From positions 1-25,529 of the IMG/VR virus record IMGVR_UViG_3300025157_000003: DNA of 25,529 bases; one strand, written 5' to 3'. The DNA is from a virus. The first letter of the stretch is position 1. Every line of letters starts with the position of its first letter. A model generated the notes under the pieces. That model did no database searches, was not told where the DNA came from, and saw only the letters and a program-made list of their open reading frames with translations. Positions 6,392 through 13,070 of this stretch are shown one piece after another. A program made the position numbers and the translations under genes.

Positions 6392-7783
6392 TTGTTCGAG
6401 ATCGAAGTCCTGGAGCGCGACGCCGCGGACATCGTCCGCAAGGCGCTCGACGACTCCGCCAAGGGGAAGCGGCCGGGCAAGGCGGGAGGCCAGACCCCGC
6501 TCCGCAAGGCCGAACATCAGGTTCCCGGCGAGGACGGGAAGCCGGGCGACGCCATGGGCATCGGCGACGGGGACGACAATCCGTTCGATTCCGTCATCCA
6601 GCTCAAGAAGTCGGAGATCCCGACGGACATCCGCGACGACGTGGTCAGGCTCCAGGAGCTGAACGACAACTCGATCCTCCTGGCGAGCCTGCTCACCAAG
6701 CAGGACGACTTCGGCCGGAGGATTTTCGTTCGCCCGGAGGAGACGAGGTACTTCGCGCGCAAGGTCCGGCCGTTCCTGCTGAAGAACGACCGCCTCCTCA
6801 AGCAGATGGACACGGCGACCTCCGGAGAGGGCTCCGAGTGGGTGCCGCGCGGATTCAGCGCGCGGCTCTTCGAGCTGATCCAGAGCGGAATGACGGTCGG
6901 CTCGGAATTCGAGCAGGTCGACATGCCGCGCGGGTCGTGGGAATACCCGATCACTTCCGGGCGTCCGACGGCGTACCTCGGCAGCGAGCAGGCGGGTGAC
7001 GAGGCGGCCAAGACCTACGCCGCCTCCAACCCGACGACCGGGCGCGTCACGCTGACGGCGAAGAAGATCGGCATCCGCGTCCCGTTCAGCGAGGAGCTCG
7101 AGGAGGATTCGATCGTCCCGGTGCTCCCGGCGTTGCGCGCGAACACGGCGTACCACCTCGCGCGCAACCTGGAGGACGCGATCCTCAACGGCGACACGGC
7201 GAGCCCGCACATGGACAACGACGTGACGGCGGCGACCGACCGGCGCAAGGCGTGGATCGGCCTGCGCGCGCAGGCCGTGGATCTCGGGGCCGCGGTCCGC
7301 GTCTCGCTCTCGACCTTCAGCGCGGCGAAGCTGCGCCAGCTCCTTTCGGTCATGGTCGAGTACGCCATCGACGACCCGACGAACAACCTGGTCCTCGTCA
7401 CCGGCCCGAAGGCGTACTTCCGGCACTTCTCCGACCTCGCCAACGCCGCGCGGACGGACCCTCGGATCGGAGGCGGCGGACTGGTGAACGTCGGCGGAAA
7501 GCTGATGTTCGACGGCATCCCGATCAAGGCCAGCGCGGTCATGCGCGAGGACCTGAACACGGTCGGCGTTCGCGACTCGACGACCCAGGACAACTCGGCG
7601 GTGCTCGCGGTCCACAAGCCGAGCTGGAAGCTGGCGACGCTGCGCGGGCCGCGGATGCGGACCTGGCTCTCCACCCTGTACGACCAGCAGCACCTGATCG
7701 CGGACTGGCGCGGCACGCTTTTCACGCCGTGGACCACGACCGAACAGGTCGTCGCGATCGGGGTGGACATCGACGTTTCGTAA
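6392..7783 (+). CDS. Major capsid protein, HK97 fold
   Basis: A 463-residue protein forming the icosahedral shell. Typical HK97-family features include the N-arm/E-loop-like region followed by SARLFELIQSG, the GSWEYPITSGRPTAYL strand, KKIGIRVPFSEELEEDS (spine helix entry), LARNLEDAILNGDT, a domain with NLVLVTGPKAYFRHF, and GKLMFDGIPIKASAVM near the C-terminus. The first about 100 residues are charged and Gly-rich and may be a delta (scaffold) domain removed by the upstream protease. The TTG start is chosen because AGGAGG precedes it at good spacing. It follows the protease and zinc-finger genes and precedes a glycosyltransferase and connectors, a standard head order apart from the inserted enzyme. 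Confidence 0.85.
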   Translation: MFEIEVLERDAADIVRKALDDSAKGKRPGKAGGQTPLRKAEHQVPGEDGKPGDAMGIGDGDDNPFDSVIQLKKSEIPTDIRDDVVRLQELNDNSILLASLLTKQDDFGRRIFVRPEETRYFARKVRPFLLKNDRLLKQMDTATSGEGSEWVPRGFSARLFELIQSGMTVGSEFEQVDMPRGSWEYPITSGRPTAYLGSEQAGDEAAKTYAASNPTTGRVTLTAKKIGIRVPFSEELEEDSIVPVLPALRANTAYHLARNLEDAILNGDTASPHMDNDVTAATDRRKAWIGLRAQAVDLGAAVRVSLSTFSAAKLRQLLSVMVEYAIDDPTNNLVLVTGPKAYFRHFSDLANAARTDPRIGGGGLVNVGGKLMFDGIPIKASAVMREDLNTVGVRDSTTQDNSAVLAVHKPSWKLATLRGPRMRTWLSTLYDQQHLIADWRGTLFTPWTTTEQVVAIGVDIDVS

Positions 7784-7901
7784 CTCGGACCGTCAAGACG
7801 CGATCGGTCTTCCTTGCCTCGGATCGGACGGGGCGCGCGGAGCCGCGAGGTTCCGCCGCCCCTCCGGTCTAGGGGCGACGGGTCCCGCGAGGAGGCGGAG
7901 C

Positions 7902-8597
7902 GTGGGCAGGATCGTCGGCGCGATGAACGTCTACATGGATCTTCCCCTCTTGAGGGAGTCTCTCCCCGTGGTCCGCTCCCTCGTCGACGTGCTCGTCGTG
8001 GCCGACGGCCGGTACGCGCAGTTCCCCGACGCTTGGCACGGCGCGGCGAGCGCGGACGGGACTCTGGAGTACGCGCGCGAACGCGCCGATCTCGTCCTCG
8101 AGGCGCCCGGAGGGAATCCGTGGCCGAGCGAGATCGCGAAACGCAACGCCTATCTGGAGCGCTGCCGGCCGGGAGACGTCGTGCTCGTGGTCGATGCCGA
8201 CGAGGTCCTCGAGGGCGACCGGCCGGGGACGCCTCCCGTCCTCGACCGGGCGCTCGCCGGGTCGCGCGACGACTGGCTTCTGGATCTCTATCGCGAGGAA
8301 GACGCGGACCTGCGGCAGCCGATCCATCGGCTGTTCAGGATGCGCGAGGGGCTTCGATACGCGGGCGCGCACCACGCCGTGCACGTTGCCGGGAAACTCA
8401 TTCGGCCGCGCGACCTGGAGTGCTTCCCCGGAATCGTGATCCGCCACATCCAGCGGCGCAGGTGCTACGAGCGCAACCTCCCGAAGGCTCGCTACTACGA
8501 TTGGCTGACGTGCGACGAGCGCGGTTTCAGGTGCTCGCCGGAAGCGTCGGGGATGGACGCGGCGAAGTCGCCCGCTTCGGCGCGGGAGGGGAGGTGA
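7902..8597 (+). CDS. Glycosyltransferase-like protein (GT-A, DxD)
   Basis: A 231-residue protein with a GT-A type sugar-nucleotide domain: N-terminal RIVGAMNVYMD, strand VDVLVVADGRY, EIAKRNAYLERC, then GDVVLVVDADEVLEGD, where D98 and D100 form the DxD motif that binds metal and nucleotide sugar. Later IHRLFRMREGLRYAGAHHAVH and RHIQRRR resemble the acceptor half of GT2-like enzymes. GTG is chosen because GAGGAGG lies upstream. It sits between the major capsid and connector genes and ends 3 bases before the next start, so it is co-expressed with the virion genes. Its acceptor is unknown: a capsid protein or a host surface glycan are both possible. Confidence 0.7.
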   Translation: MGRIVGAMNVYMDLPLLRESLPVVRSLVDVLVVADGRYAQFPDAWHGAASADGTLEYARERADLVLEAPGGNPWPSEIAKRNAYLERCRPGDVVLVVDADEVLEGDRPGTPPVLDRALAGSRDDWLLDLYREEDADLRQPIHRLFRMREGLRYAGAHHAVHVAGKLIRPRDLECFPGIVIRHIQRRRCYERNLPKARYYDWLTCDERGFRCSPEASGMDAAKSPASAREGR

Positions 8598-8600
8598 GCC

Positions 8601-9158
8601 GTGGGCGATCTTTCCACCGTCGCGAGCTGCAAGGAGCATCTCGGCATCTCCGGCACGACGTTCGACGCCGTGATCGGGACGCTCCTCACGCGCGCGAGCG
8701 CGTGGATCGAGCGCTACTGCGGCCGGACCTTCGCGTCGACCGCCTACACGCAGGATTACGACGGGGACGGGACCGACACGCTGATCCTCCGCCAGTACCC
8801 GATCGTCTCGGTGACCACGATCCACGACGACCAGGAGCGGGATTTCGCGAGCGCGACGCTGATCGACGCGGACGACTACTACGTAGACGCCGACAAGGGG
8901 ATGGTCAAGCTGATCGCGGGTCGGTTCTCGCGCGGGCGCGGGAACGTGCGCGTCGTCTACACGGCGGGGCACGCGACGGTGCCGGCGGCCGTGGCGCTCG
9001 CGGCCGTGGAACTGACGGCGTTCTGGTTCAACCGCCGGAGATCGGCGGGCCGCGCGAGCGAGAGTCTGGGCGGGCTTTCGGTTTCGCACTTGGGCGACGT
9101 GCCGGGCGACATCAAGACGATGCTGGACGAATACGCGAGCCGCGTGGCGACGAGGTGA
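8601..9158 (+). CDS. Head-tail connector / adaptor (gp6-like)
   Basis: A 185-residue protein of the HK97 gp6 / SPP1 gp15 connector type, which sits beneath the portal and links head to tail. It starts with the family's short helical pattern (STVASCKEHLGISGTTFDAVIGTLLTRASAWIERYCGR), followed by a beta insertion (LILRQYPIVSVTTIHDD, VRVVYTAGHATVP) and a C-terminal helical part (AVALAAVELTAFWFNRR). GTG is preceded by GAGGTGA, which also holds the stop of the previous gene. It is the first of four consecutive connector/completion genes. Confidence 0.8.
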   Translation: MGDLSTVASCKEHLGISGTTFDAVIGTLLTRASAWIERYCGRTFASTAYTQDYDGDGTDTLILRQYPIVSVTTIHDDQERDFASATLIDADDYYVDADKGMVKLIAGRFSRGRGNVRVVYTAGHATVPAAVALAAVELTAFWFNRRRSAGRASESLGGLSVSHLGDVPGDIKTMLDEYASRVATR

Positions 9159-9161
9159 CCG

Positions 9162-9758
9162 GTGCTTACGTTCGCTCTGGAAGGCGGGATCGGGCCGAAG
9201 GCCGCGAAGGCGATGGCCGACGCGACGAAACGCGCCGTGTTGGCGGTCGCGCTCGACGTGCGCGAGGGCGTGATCGGGAACCTGCGCGGAGACCCGCTCA
9301 ATACCAAGAGCGGGACGCTGATCGGCAGCTGGAACCGGTTCCCGGAAACGGGCGAGGATTCCGGGGGCGCGTTCGCCAAGCTCGCCTCGTCCGTCGTCTA
9401 CTCCGCGATCCACGAATTCGGCGGGACGGTCGTCCCGGTGCGCGCGCGAAGGCTCACGATCCCGCTCGACGCCGTGAAGAACGCGTCCGGAACGCGGACG
9501 AAGTTCTCGGCGCGCGAGCTGTTCGACAGCCCCGGCTTGCTCGGCTTCGACCGGGTGTTCGTGCGCAAGGGCGGGCGCGCGGTCTTGGGTGCGCGTCCGG
9601 GCAAGGCCGGCGAGGTCGTCCCGCTCTTCGCCTTGGTGGACAGCGTGAAAATCCCTCCGCGGAAGTACGTGTCGGACGCGATCAAGGCGACGCGCGGGAG
9701 GGTCGCGCGGATCGTCAAGGACGCGGTGGAATTCGCGTTCGGTAGGGCCGGCTCGTGA
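9162..9758 (+). CDS. Tail/neck completion protein, HK97 gp10 or GpG-like morphogenesis type
   Basis: A 198-residue protein. The motifs VVYSAIHEFGGTVVP and LVDSVKIPPRKYVSDAI are typical of phage virion-morphogenesis / HK97 gp10-like neck proteins, where a Y-x-x-x-HEFGG strand and a terminal P-x-R-x-[FY] segment are conserved. It would act at the head-tail interface. The GTG start is 4 bases after the previous stop, with GAGGTGA as SD. The stop overlaps the next start in the GTGA/ATGA style. Confidence 0.75.
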   Translation: MLTFALEGGIGPKAAKAMADATKRAVLAVALDVREGVIGNLRGDPLNTKSGTLIGSWNRFPETGEDSGGAFAKLASSVVYSAIHEFGGTVVPVRARRLTIPLDAVKNASGTRTKFSARELFDSPGLLGFDRVFVRKGGRAVLGARPGKAGEVVPLFALVDSVKIPPRKYVSDAIKATRGRVARIVKDAVEFAFGRAGS

Positions 9759-10117
9759 TCCCGATCCTGGCGTTCGAGACCAAGACGTGCTCGGTCGCGC
9801 GTCCGACGCGAACGGACGCGGCGCACACGCTCCACCACAATATCGGTTGGGCCGACGTGTCGGGCATGTCGTCGGTTCCGATCTCGTTCCAGCCGCGCGG
9901 GCAAAGGCCCTTCGGGACCGATGTCGGCATAATCTATGACGAGGCGGCGGACGCTTGGATCGATTCCGACAACCTCCCGAGCGGGGGCGCGATTCTTACC
10001 GGAGACCGCCTCACGATTTCTTCCGTCGTTTGGGACGTGGTCTCGGCCGAGCTGATCGAGCAGGGCGGGATCGACCGGCACTACAGACTGTCGCTCCGCA
10101 AGGTGCAGAGCGCGTAG
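9755..10117 (+). CDS. Putative head-closure / joining protein
   Basis: A 120-residue beta-rich protein (RLTISSVVWDVVSAELIEQGGIDRHYRLSLRKV). Its GTG overlaps the previous stop. Size, position after the gp10-like gene and the ending fit a small head-closure (SPP1 gp16-like) protein, but no diagnostic motif stands out and the usual gene order would put head closure before gp10. The call rests mainly on synteny. Confidence 0.45.
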   Translation: MIPILAFETKTCSVARPTRTDAAHTLHHNIGWADVSGMSSVPISFQPRGQRPFGTDVGIIYDEAADAWIDSDNLPSGGAILTGDRLTISSVVWDVVSAELIEQGGIDRHYRLSLRKVQSA

Positions 10118-10130
10118 CAGAGGAGGCGGG

Positions 10131-10547
10131 ATGAGCGGCGCGTTGACCGAGAGCATGTACGTTCAGCCGCAGACGCAGCTCACGGGCGGAACGACGTACG
10201 CCGAGGTGGCCGGGACGAAGATCGACGCCCACGGGCAGCCGTACCGAACCGTGGGCTACTCGGTCGCGCTCCCCACGTCGAACTACGCGGCCGTCGTCAA
10301 GGTCCAGGGCAGGATCGCGCAGGACGACGACGGCGACTGGGTGGACCTCAAGGCGTTCGACGAGACCGGGACGCAGCACTCCTCGGCAGACGTGGACATT
10401 GCGGCCGGTGGGCGCAAGTACCTCATCCTGACGCCGAACGCGATCTCGGGAGCGCACTCCGCGTTCCGCGAGTATCGCGTCATGGCGAAGGCGAAGAATT
10501 CCGACGCCGATACGCACGTCCGCGTGCGCGGCATCGCGAAGATGTAG
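10131..10547 (+). CDS. Hypothetical small virion protein
   Basis: A 138-residue beta-rich protein (NYAAVVKVQGRIAQDDDGDWVDLKAFDETG, YRVMAKAKNSDADTHVRVRGIAK), starting at an ATG with a perfect GAGGAGG. The sandwich-like strand pattern suggests a virion surface domain or minor tail protein placed between neck and tail-completion genes. No family could be recognised. Confidence 0.55.
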   Translation: MSGALTESMYVQPQTQLTGGTTYAEVAGTKIDAHGQPYRTVGYSVALPTSNYAAVVKVQGRIAQDDDGDWVDLKAFDETGTQHSSADVDIAAGGRKYLILTPNAISGAHSAFREYRVMAKAKNSDADTHVRVRGIAKM

Positions 10548-10562
10548 CCGGAGGACGTGCGG

Positions 10563-11066
10563 GTGGCGACCAGCTTCGGAAGGAAGAGGATAGCCGAGTG
10601 GATCGGGACGCGCATCCGCCAACTCGACATCGACGACGAGCTCTCGCTCAAGACCGTCCAGTTCGGCTCGCTCGAGGAGTTCCCGGCGGTCAAGACTCTC
10701 TCCGACCACGTGCCGGCCGTTTTCGTCCGCATCGAGAGGATGAGCCCGACGAGGCTGGAGACGGCGAACGGCAAGACCTACTTCGACGAGTATCAGGGAC
10801 GCGCGGTGCTGGTGACGGCGATCCCGGACTCGGCGACTTCCGATCCGGAAGCCAAGAGGGACGACGTGGAGAGGATCGCGGACGTGGTGAGGGAGAACTT
10901 CGACGGGACGGGCCTGTCGCTGGGATCGACCCAGCAGCAGGTCTTCGCGTTCGTGACCGGGATCGAATACTACCCGCCCGAGGACGGGGCGGTCAAGGCG
11001 AGCGGCGCGCGCCTGATGGCGGGCGCCGTGACGTTCACGGTCCGCGTGCAAAGCACGCTCCTTTGA
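10563..11066 (+). CDS. Tail completion / terminator-like protein
   Basis: A 167-residue alpha-beta protein (FGRKRIAEWIGTRIRQL, VPAVFVRIERM, YQGRAVLVTAI, DVERIADVVRENFDG, ARLMAGAVTFTVRVQS) with the alternation and size of siphovirus tail terminator proteins that cap the tail and bind the neck. It directly precedes the tail tube gene, the expected place. GTG 10563 is preferred over GTG 10557, since GGAGG (10550-10554) is 8 bases away from the former and only 2 from the latter. Confidence 0.6.
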   Translation: MATSFGRKRIAEWIGTRIRQLDIDDELSLKTVQFGSLEEFPAVKTLSDHVPAVFVRIERMSPTRLETANGKTYFDEYQGRAVLVTAIPDSATSDPEAKRDDVERIADVVRENFDGTGLSLGSTQQQVFAFVTGIEYYPPEDGAVKASGARLMAGAVTFTVRVQSTLL

Positions 11067-11095
11067 TCGGCCGACCTTGACGACGAGGAGGACAT

Positions 11096-12073
11096 TTGGC
11101 TATCGCTCGCGGCCAGGAGAGCTACATCATGCTCGGCGAGGAGTCGACGTACGGCACGGCCGTCGTGCCGACCGCCGGACTCCTGCACAACACGGAGTCG
11201 CTGACCGTCACCGAAGAGATGACCCAGGCGAACTCGCTCAACCGGCGGGGCGTCCACAGCGGGATGCGGGCCCAGGGCAAGATCACGGTCGGCGGAAGCT
11301 TCGCCTTCGACGTCCGGTTCAACTGGCGGGCGTTTTCGATGCTGCTCAAGCACGCCATCGGCTCGGTCGCCACGTCGCGGCCGGACATCACGTCCAATCC
11401 GCTCGTCTACAACCACACGTTCACGCCGGCGACGGCGCTTCCGACCGGGTTGACCGTCGAGGTCGCCAAGGATCTGCACGCGCACCGATTCAGCGGCTGC
11501 AAGGTGCGTTCGCTGGAGCTGGCGTTCGCGGCCGGCGGACAGCTCGTCTGCACCGTCGACTTCGTCGGCAAGGACCAGACGTGGGTCTTCGGGCCGACCG
11601 CGCTCGCGCTTTTGGGCGGCGAGGGACAGCTCGCGACCGCGACGGCCGGCGCGCTCACGTGGGGCGGCGCGACGCAAGGCAAGGTTCTGGCGGGACGCTT
11701 CCGGGTGGACAATCCGCTCCAGGACACTCTCGCGATAGACGCGAGGACGATCCAGGAGCCGCAGCGCAACGGATTCCAGGTCTTCACCGGAGACTGGACG
11801 TTCCAGACCGAGGGCACGGATCTCCAGAGCGACTACCGGAACAAGACGCGGAGGGAACTCGTCGTCACGCTCGACGGCGAGACGATCAGCTCGACCTACA
11901 AGTTTCGCGTGCGTGCGACGATGTCGAACGCCGAGCTTCTGGAAACGCCCTTCCAGCCGGCCGACAATCAGGGGATCCTCCAGGCGACGGTCGGATACCA
12001 GGCGTTCGTGAACGAGAGCGTGGCGAACGAAGTCGCGTTCCTCTTGCAGAATTCGCACCCGGTAGCCGCTTAG
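11096..12073 (+). CDS. Tail tube protein
   Basis: A 325-residue protein. The N-terminus (ARGQESYIMLGEESTYGTAV) is a hallmark of siphovirus tail tube proteins, followed by beta strands such as GKITVGGSFAFDVRF, LELAFAAGGQLVCTVDFVGK, and a second half with related strands (DWTFQTEGTD, RELVVTLDGETI, ATVGYQAFVN), in line with a tube made of beta-rich subunits. It polymerises around the tape measure protein. The TTG start is supported by GAGGAGG, and the initiation region resembles that of the fibre gene at 1200. The chaperone pair follows at once. Confidence 0.75.
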   Translation: MAIARGQESYIMLGEESTYGTAVVPTAGLLHNTESLTVTEEMTQANSLNRRGVHSGMRAQGKITVGGSFAFDVRFNWRAFSMLLKHAIGSVATSRPDITSNPLVYNHTFTPATALPTGLTVEVAKDLHAHRFSGCKVRSLELAFAAGGQLVCTVDFVGKDQTWVFGPTALALLGGEGQLATATAGALTWGGATQGKVLAGRFRVDNPLQDTLAIDARTIQEPQRNGFQVFTGDWTFQTEGTDLQSDYRNKTRRELVVTLDGETISSTYKFRVRATMSNAELLETPFQPADNQGILQATVGYQAFVNESVANEVAFLLQNSHPVAA

Positions 12074-12093
12074 GGATCGGGAGGAAGAAAGAG

Positions 12094-12816
12094 ATGTCGC
12101 AGGAAGGCAAGGAAGAAAAGCCGGTCGGCATCGCGGAGGCTCTCGGTCGGAAGTGCGTGGAGTGGACGGACCGAACGGGCAGGCGGCACTCGCTCCCGAC
12201 GCTGGTCTTTTCGGACTGGGCCGAGATCGAAGACGAATTCGGTCCCGTGGACACGTGGGCGCAGCCGAAGAACGCGTGCGGCCGGATGTGGGGAGCCGCG
12301 ATCTGGAGGTCGATGCGCCGCGAAGGCTTGAGCCGCGCCGACGTGCTTGCCGCGAAGTGGACGCTCCGATTCGAACACGCTTGCGAGCTGGTTCCGGTCG
12401 GCACGGGCACGTTCGAGGCGGAGGACGCGTTCGGAACCGTCCAGACCTTCCATCCGCTCACGCTCCTCGATCTCGTTCTGGCCGAGAAGGACTTCGGACC
12501 GAGCGTCGAATGGGTCCCTCCCTTCCCCGTCCGGATGGTCCTGCGGCTCGTATGGCTGTCGCTGCGGAAGCAGGGGAAGCCTCCGGAGCTCGTCGCGACG
12601 GGCGACGCGGCCATGACGGAGAAGGAAGCGTCCGTCCTCTTCCCTCCGCAGGTGGCGTCGCGGGAGGAGTTCGCGCGCATCCTCGACCGCGACAGGATCT
12701 CCGGCGTCCAGAAGCTGTGGGCGGACCTCCTCGCGGGGAGCGGGATCGCGGTCAGGGCCGCAGCGGAGTCGCAAGCCTCGGACCCTCAGCCCGCCGCGCC
12801 GACTGGCGCGGCATGA
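12094..12816 (+). CDS. Tail assembly chaperone, first frame (gpG-like)
   Basis: A 240-residue protein between the tail tube and tape measure genes, the position of the lambda gpG/gpGT chaperone pair. It has an N-terminal SLPTLVFSDWAEIEDEFG segment, a helical LVLAEKDFGPSVEWVP / VRMVLRLVWLSLRKQ part and a Ser/Ala/Pro-rich end. ATG 12094 was chosen because GGGAGGAAG precedes it and the open frame upstream overlaps the tail tube gene. Its stop overlaps the next start (ATGA) and the second ORF is in the -1 frame. The protein would bind the tape measure before tube assembly. Confidence 0.6.
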   Translation: MSQEGKEEKPVGIAEALGRKCVEWTDRTGRRHSLPTLVFSDWAEIEDEFGPVDTWAQPKNACGRMWGAAIWRSMRREGLSRADVLAAKWTLRFEHACELVPVGTGTFEAEDAFGTVQTFHPLTLLDLVLAEKDFGPSVEWVPPFPVRMVLRLVWLSLRKQGKPPELVATGDAAMTEKEASVLFPPQVASREEFARILDRDRISGVQKLWADLLAGSGIAVRAAAESQASDPQPAAPTGAA

Positions 12817-12977
12817 TCGCGACGGCAGTGGCGTTCGGCGTCTCGCTGGCGGAGGTCGAAGCCATGGACATCCTGATGCTTCGCGACGTGCTCGACGCCA
12901 AGCGCAGACTCGCGGCGGACTCGGCGGTGTTGGGAAGCGGAGCGCTGTTCGGATCCGTGCCGCGTCCGGTCGGCTGA
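12813..12977 (+). CDS. Tail assembly chaperone, second frame (gpT-like)
   Basis: A 54-residue ORF beginning ATG 12813 within the upstream stop (ATGA), too short for most gene callers. It reads IATAVAFGVSLAEVEAMDIL then LRDVLDAKRRL, the small helical module (GVSxxEVxxM) common in the second chaperone ORF. It lies in the -1 frame relative to the first ORF, as in lambda G-T, and is open well upstream of the ATG, so it could be made either by reinitiation or as a -1 frameshift fusion. No convincing heptameric slippery site was found by eye. The 93-base gap to the tape measure gene holds a GCCCCT/AGGGGC hairpin (12992-13006). Confidence 0.6.
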   Translation: MIATAVAFGVSLAEVEAMDILMLRDVLDAKRRLAADSAVLGSGALFGSVPRPVG

Positions 12978-13070
12978 GTCAAGCCGCGAGTGCCCCTGGG
13001 AGGGGCGGTCAAGTTCGGGCGCGGCTCGTCGCGGAGGACGGGGGGGACCCGCTAGGGGCGCGAGAAGATC

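Noticed and set aside
7784-7901. Terminator after the major capsid gene
   Set aside because: The 118-base gap contains GC-rich pairing (GGGGCG 7830-7835 with CGCCCC 7857-7862) but no T-run.
7814-9745. A 643-codon plus-strand frame over the glycosyltransferase and connector genes
   Set aside because: It is an Arg-rich shadow in another frame; the three genes it covers have clear motifs and good ribosome sites.
11075-11105. Promoter before the tail tube gene (TTGACG)
   Set aside because: The -10 position 17 bases away reads CTATCG and falls in the start of the coding region; the segment is better explained as an SD leader.
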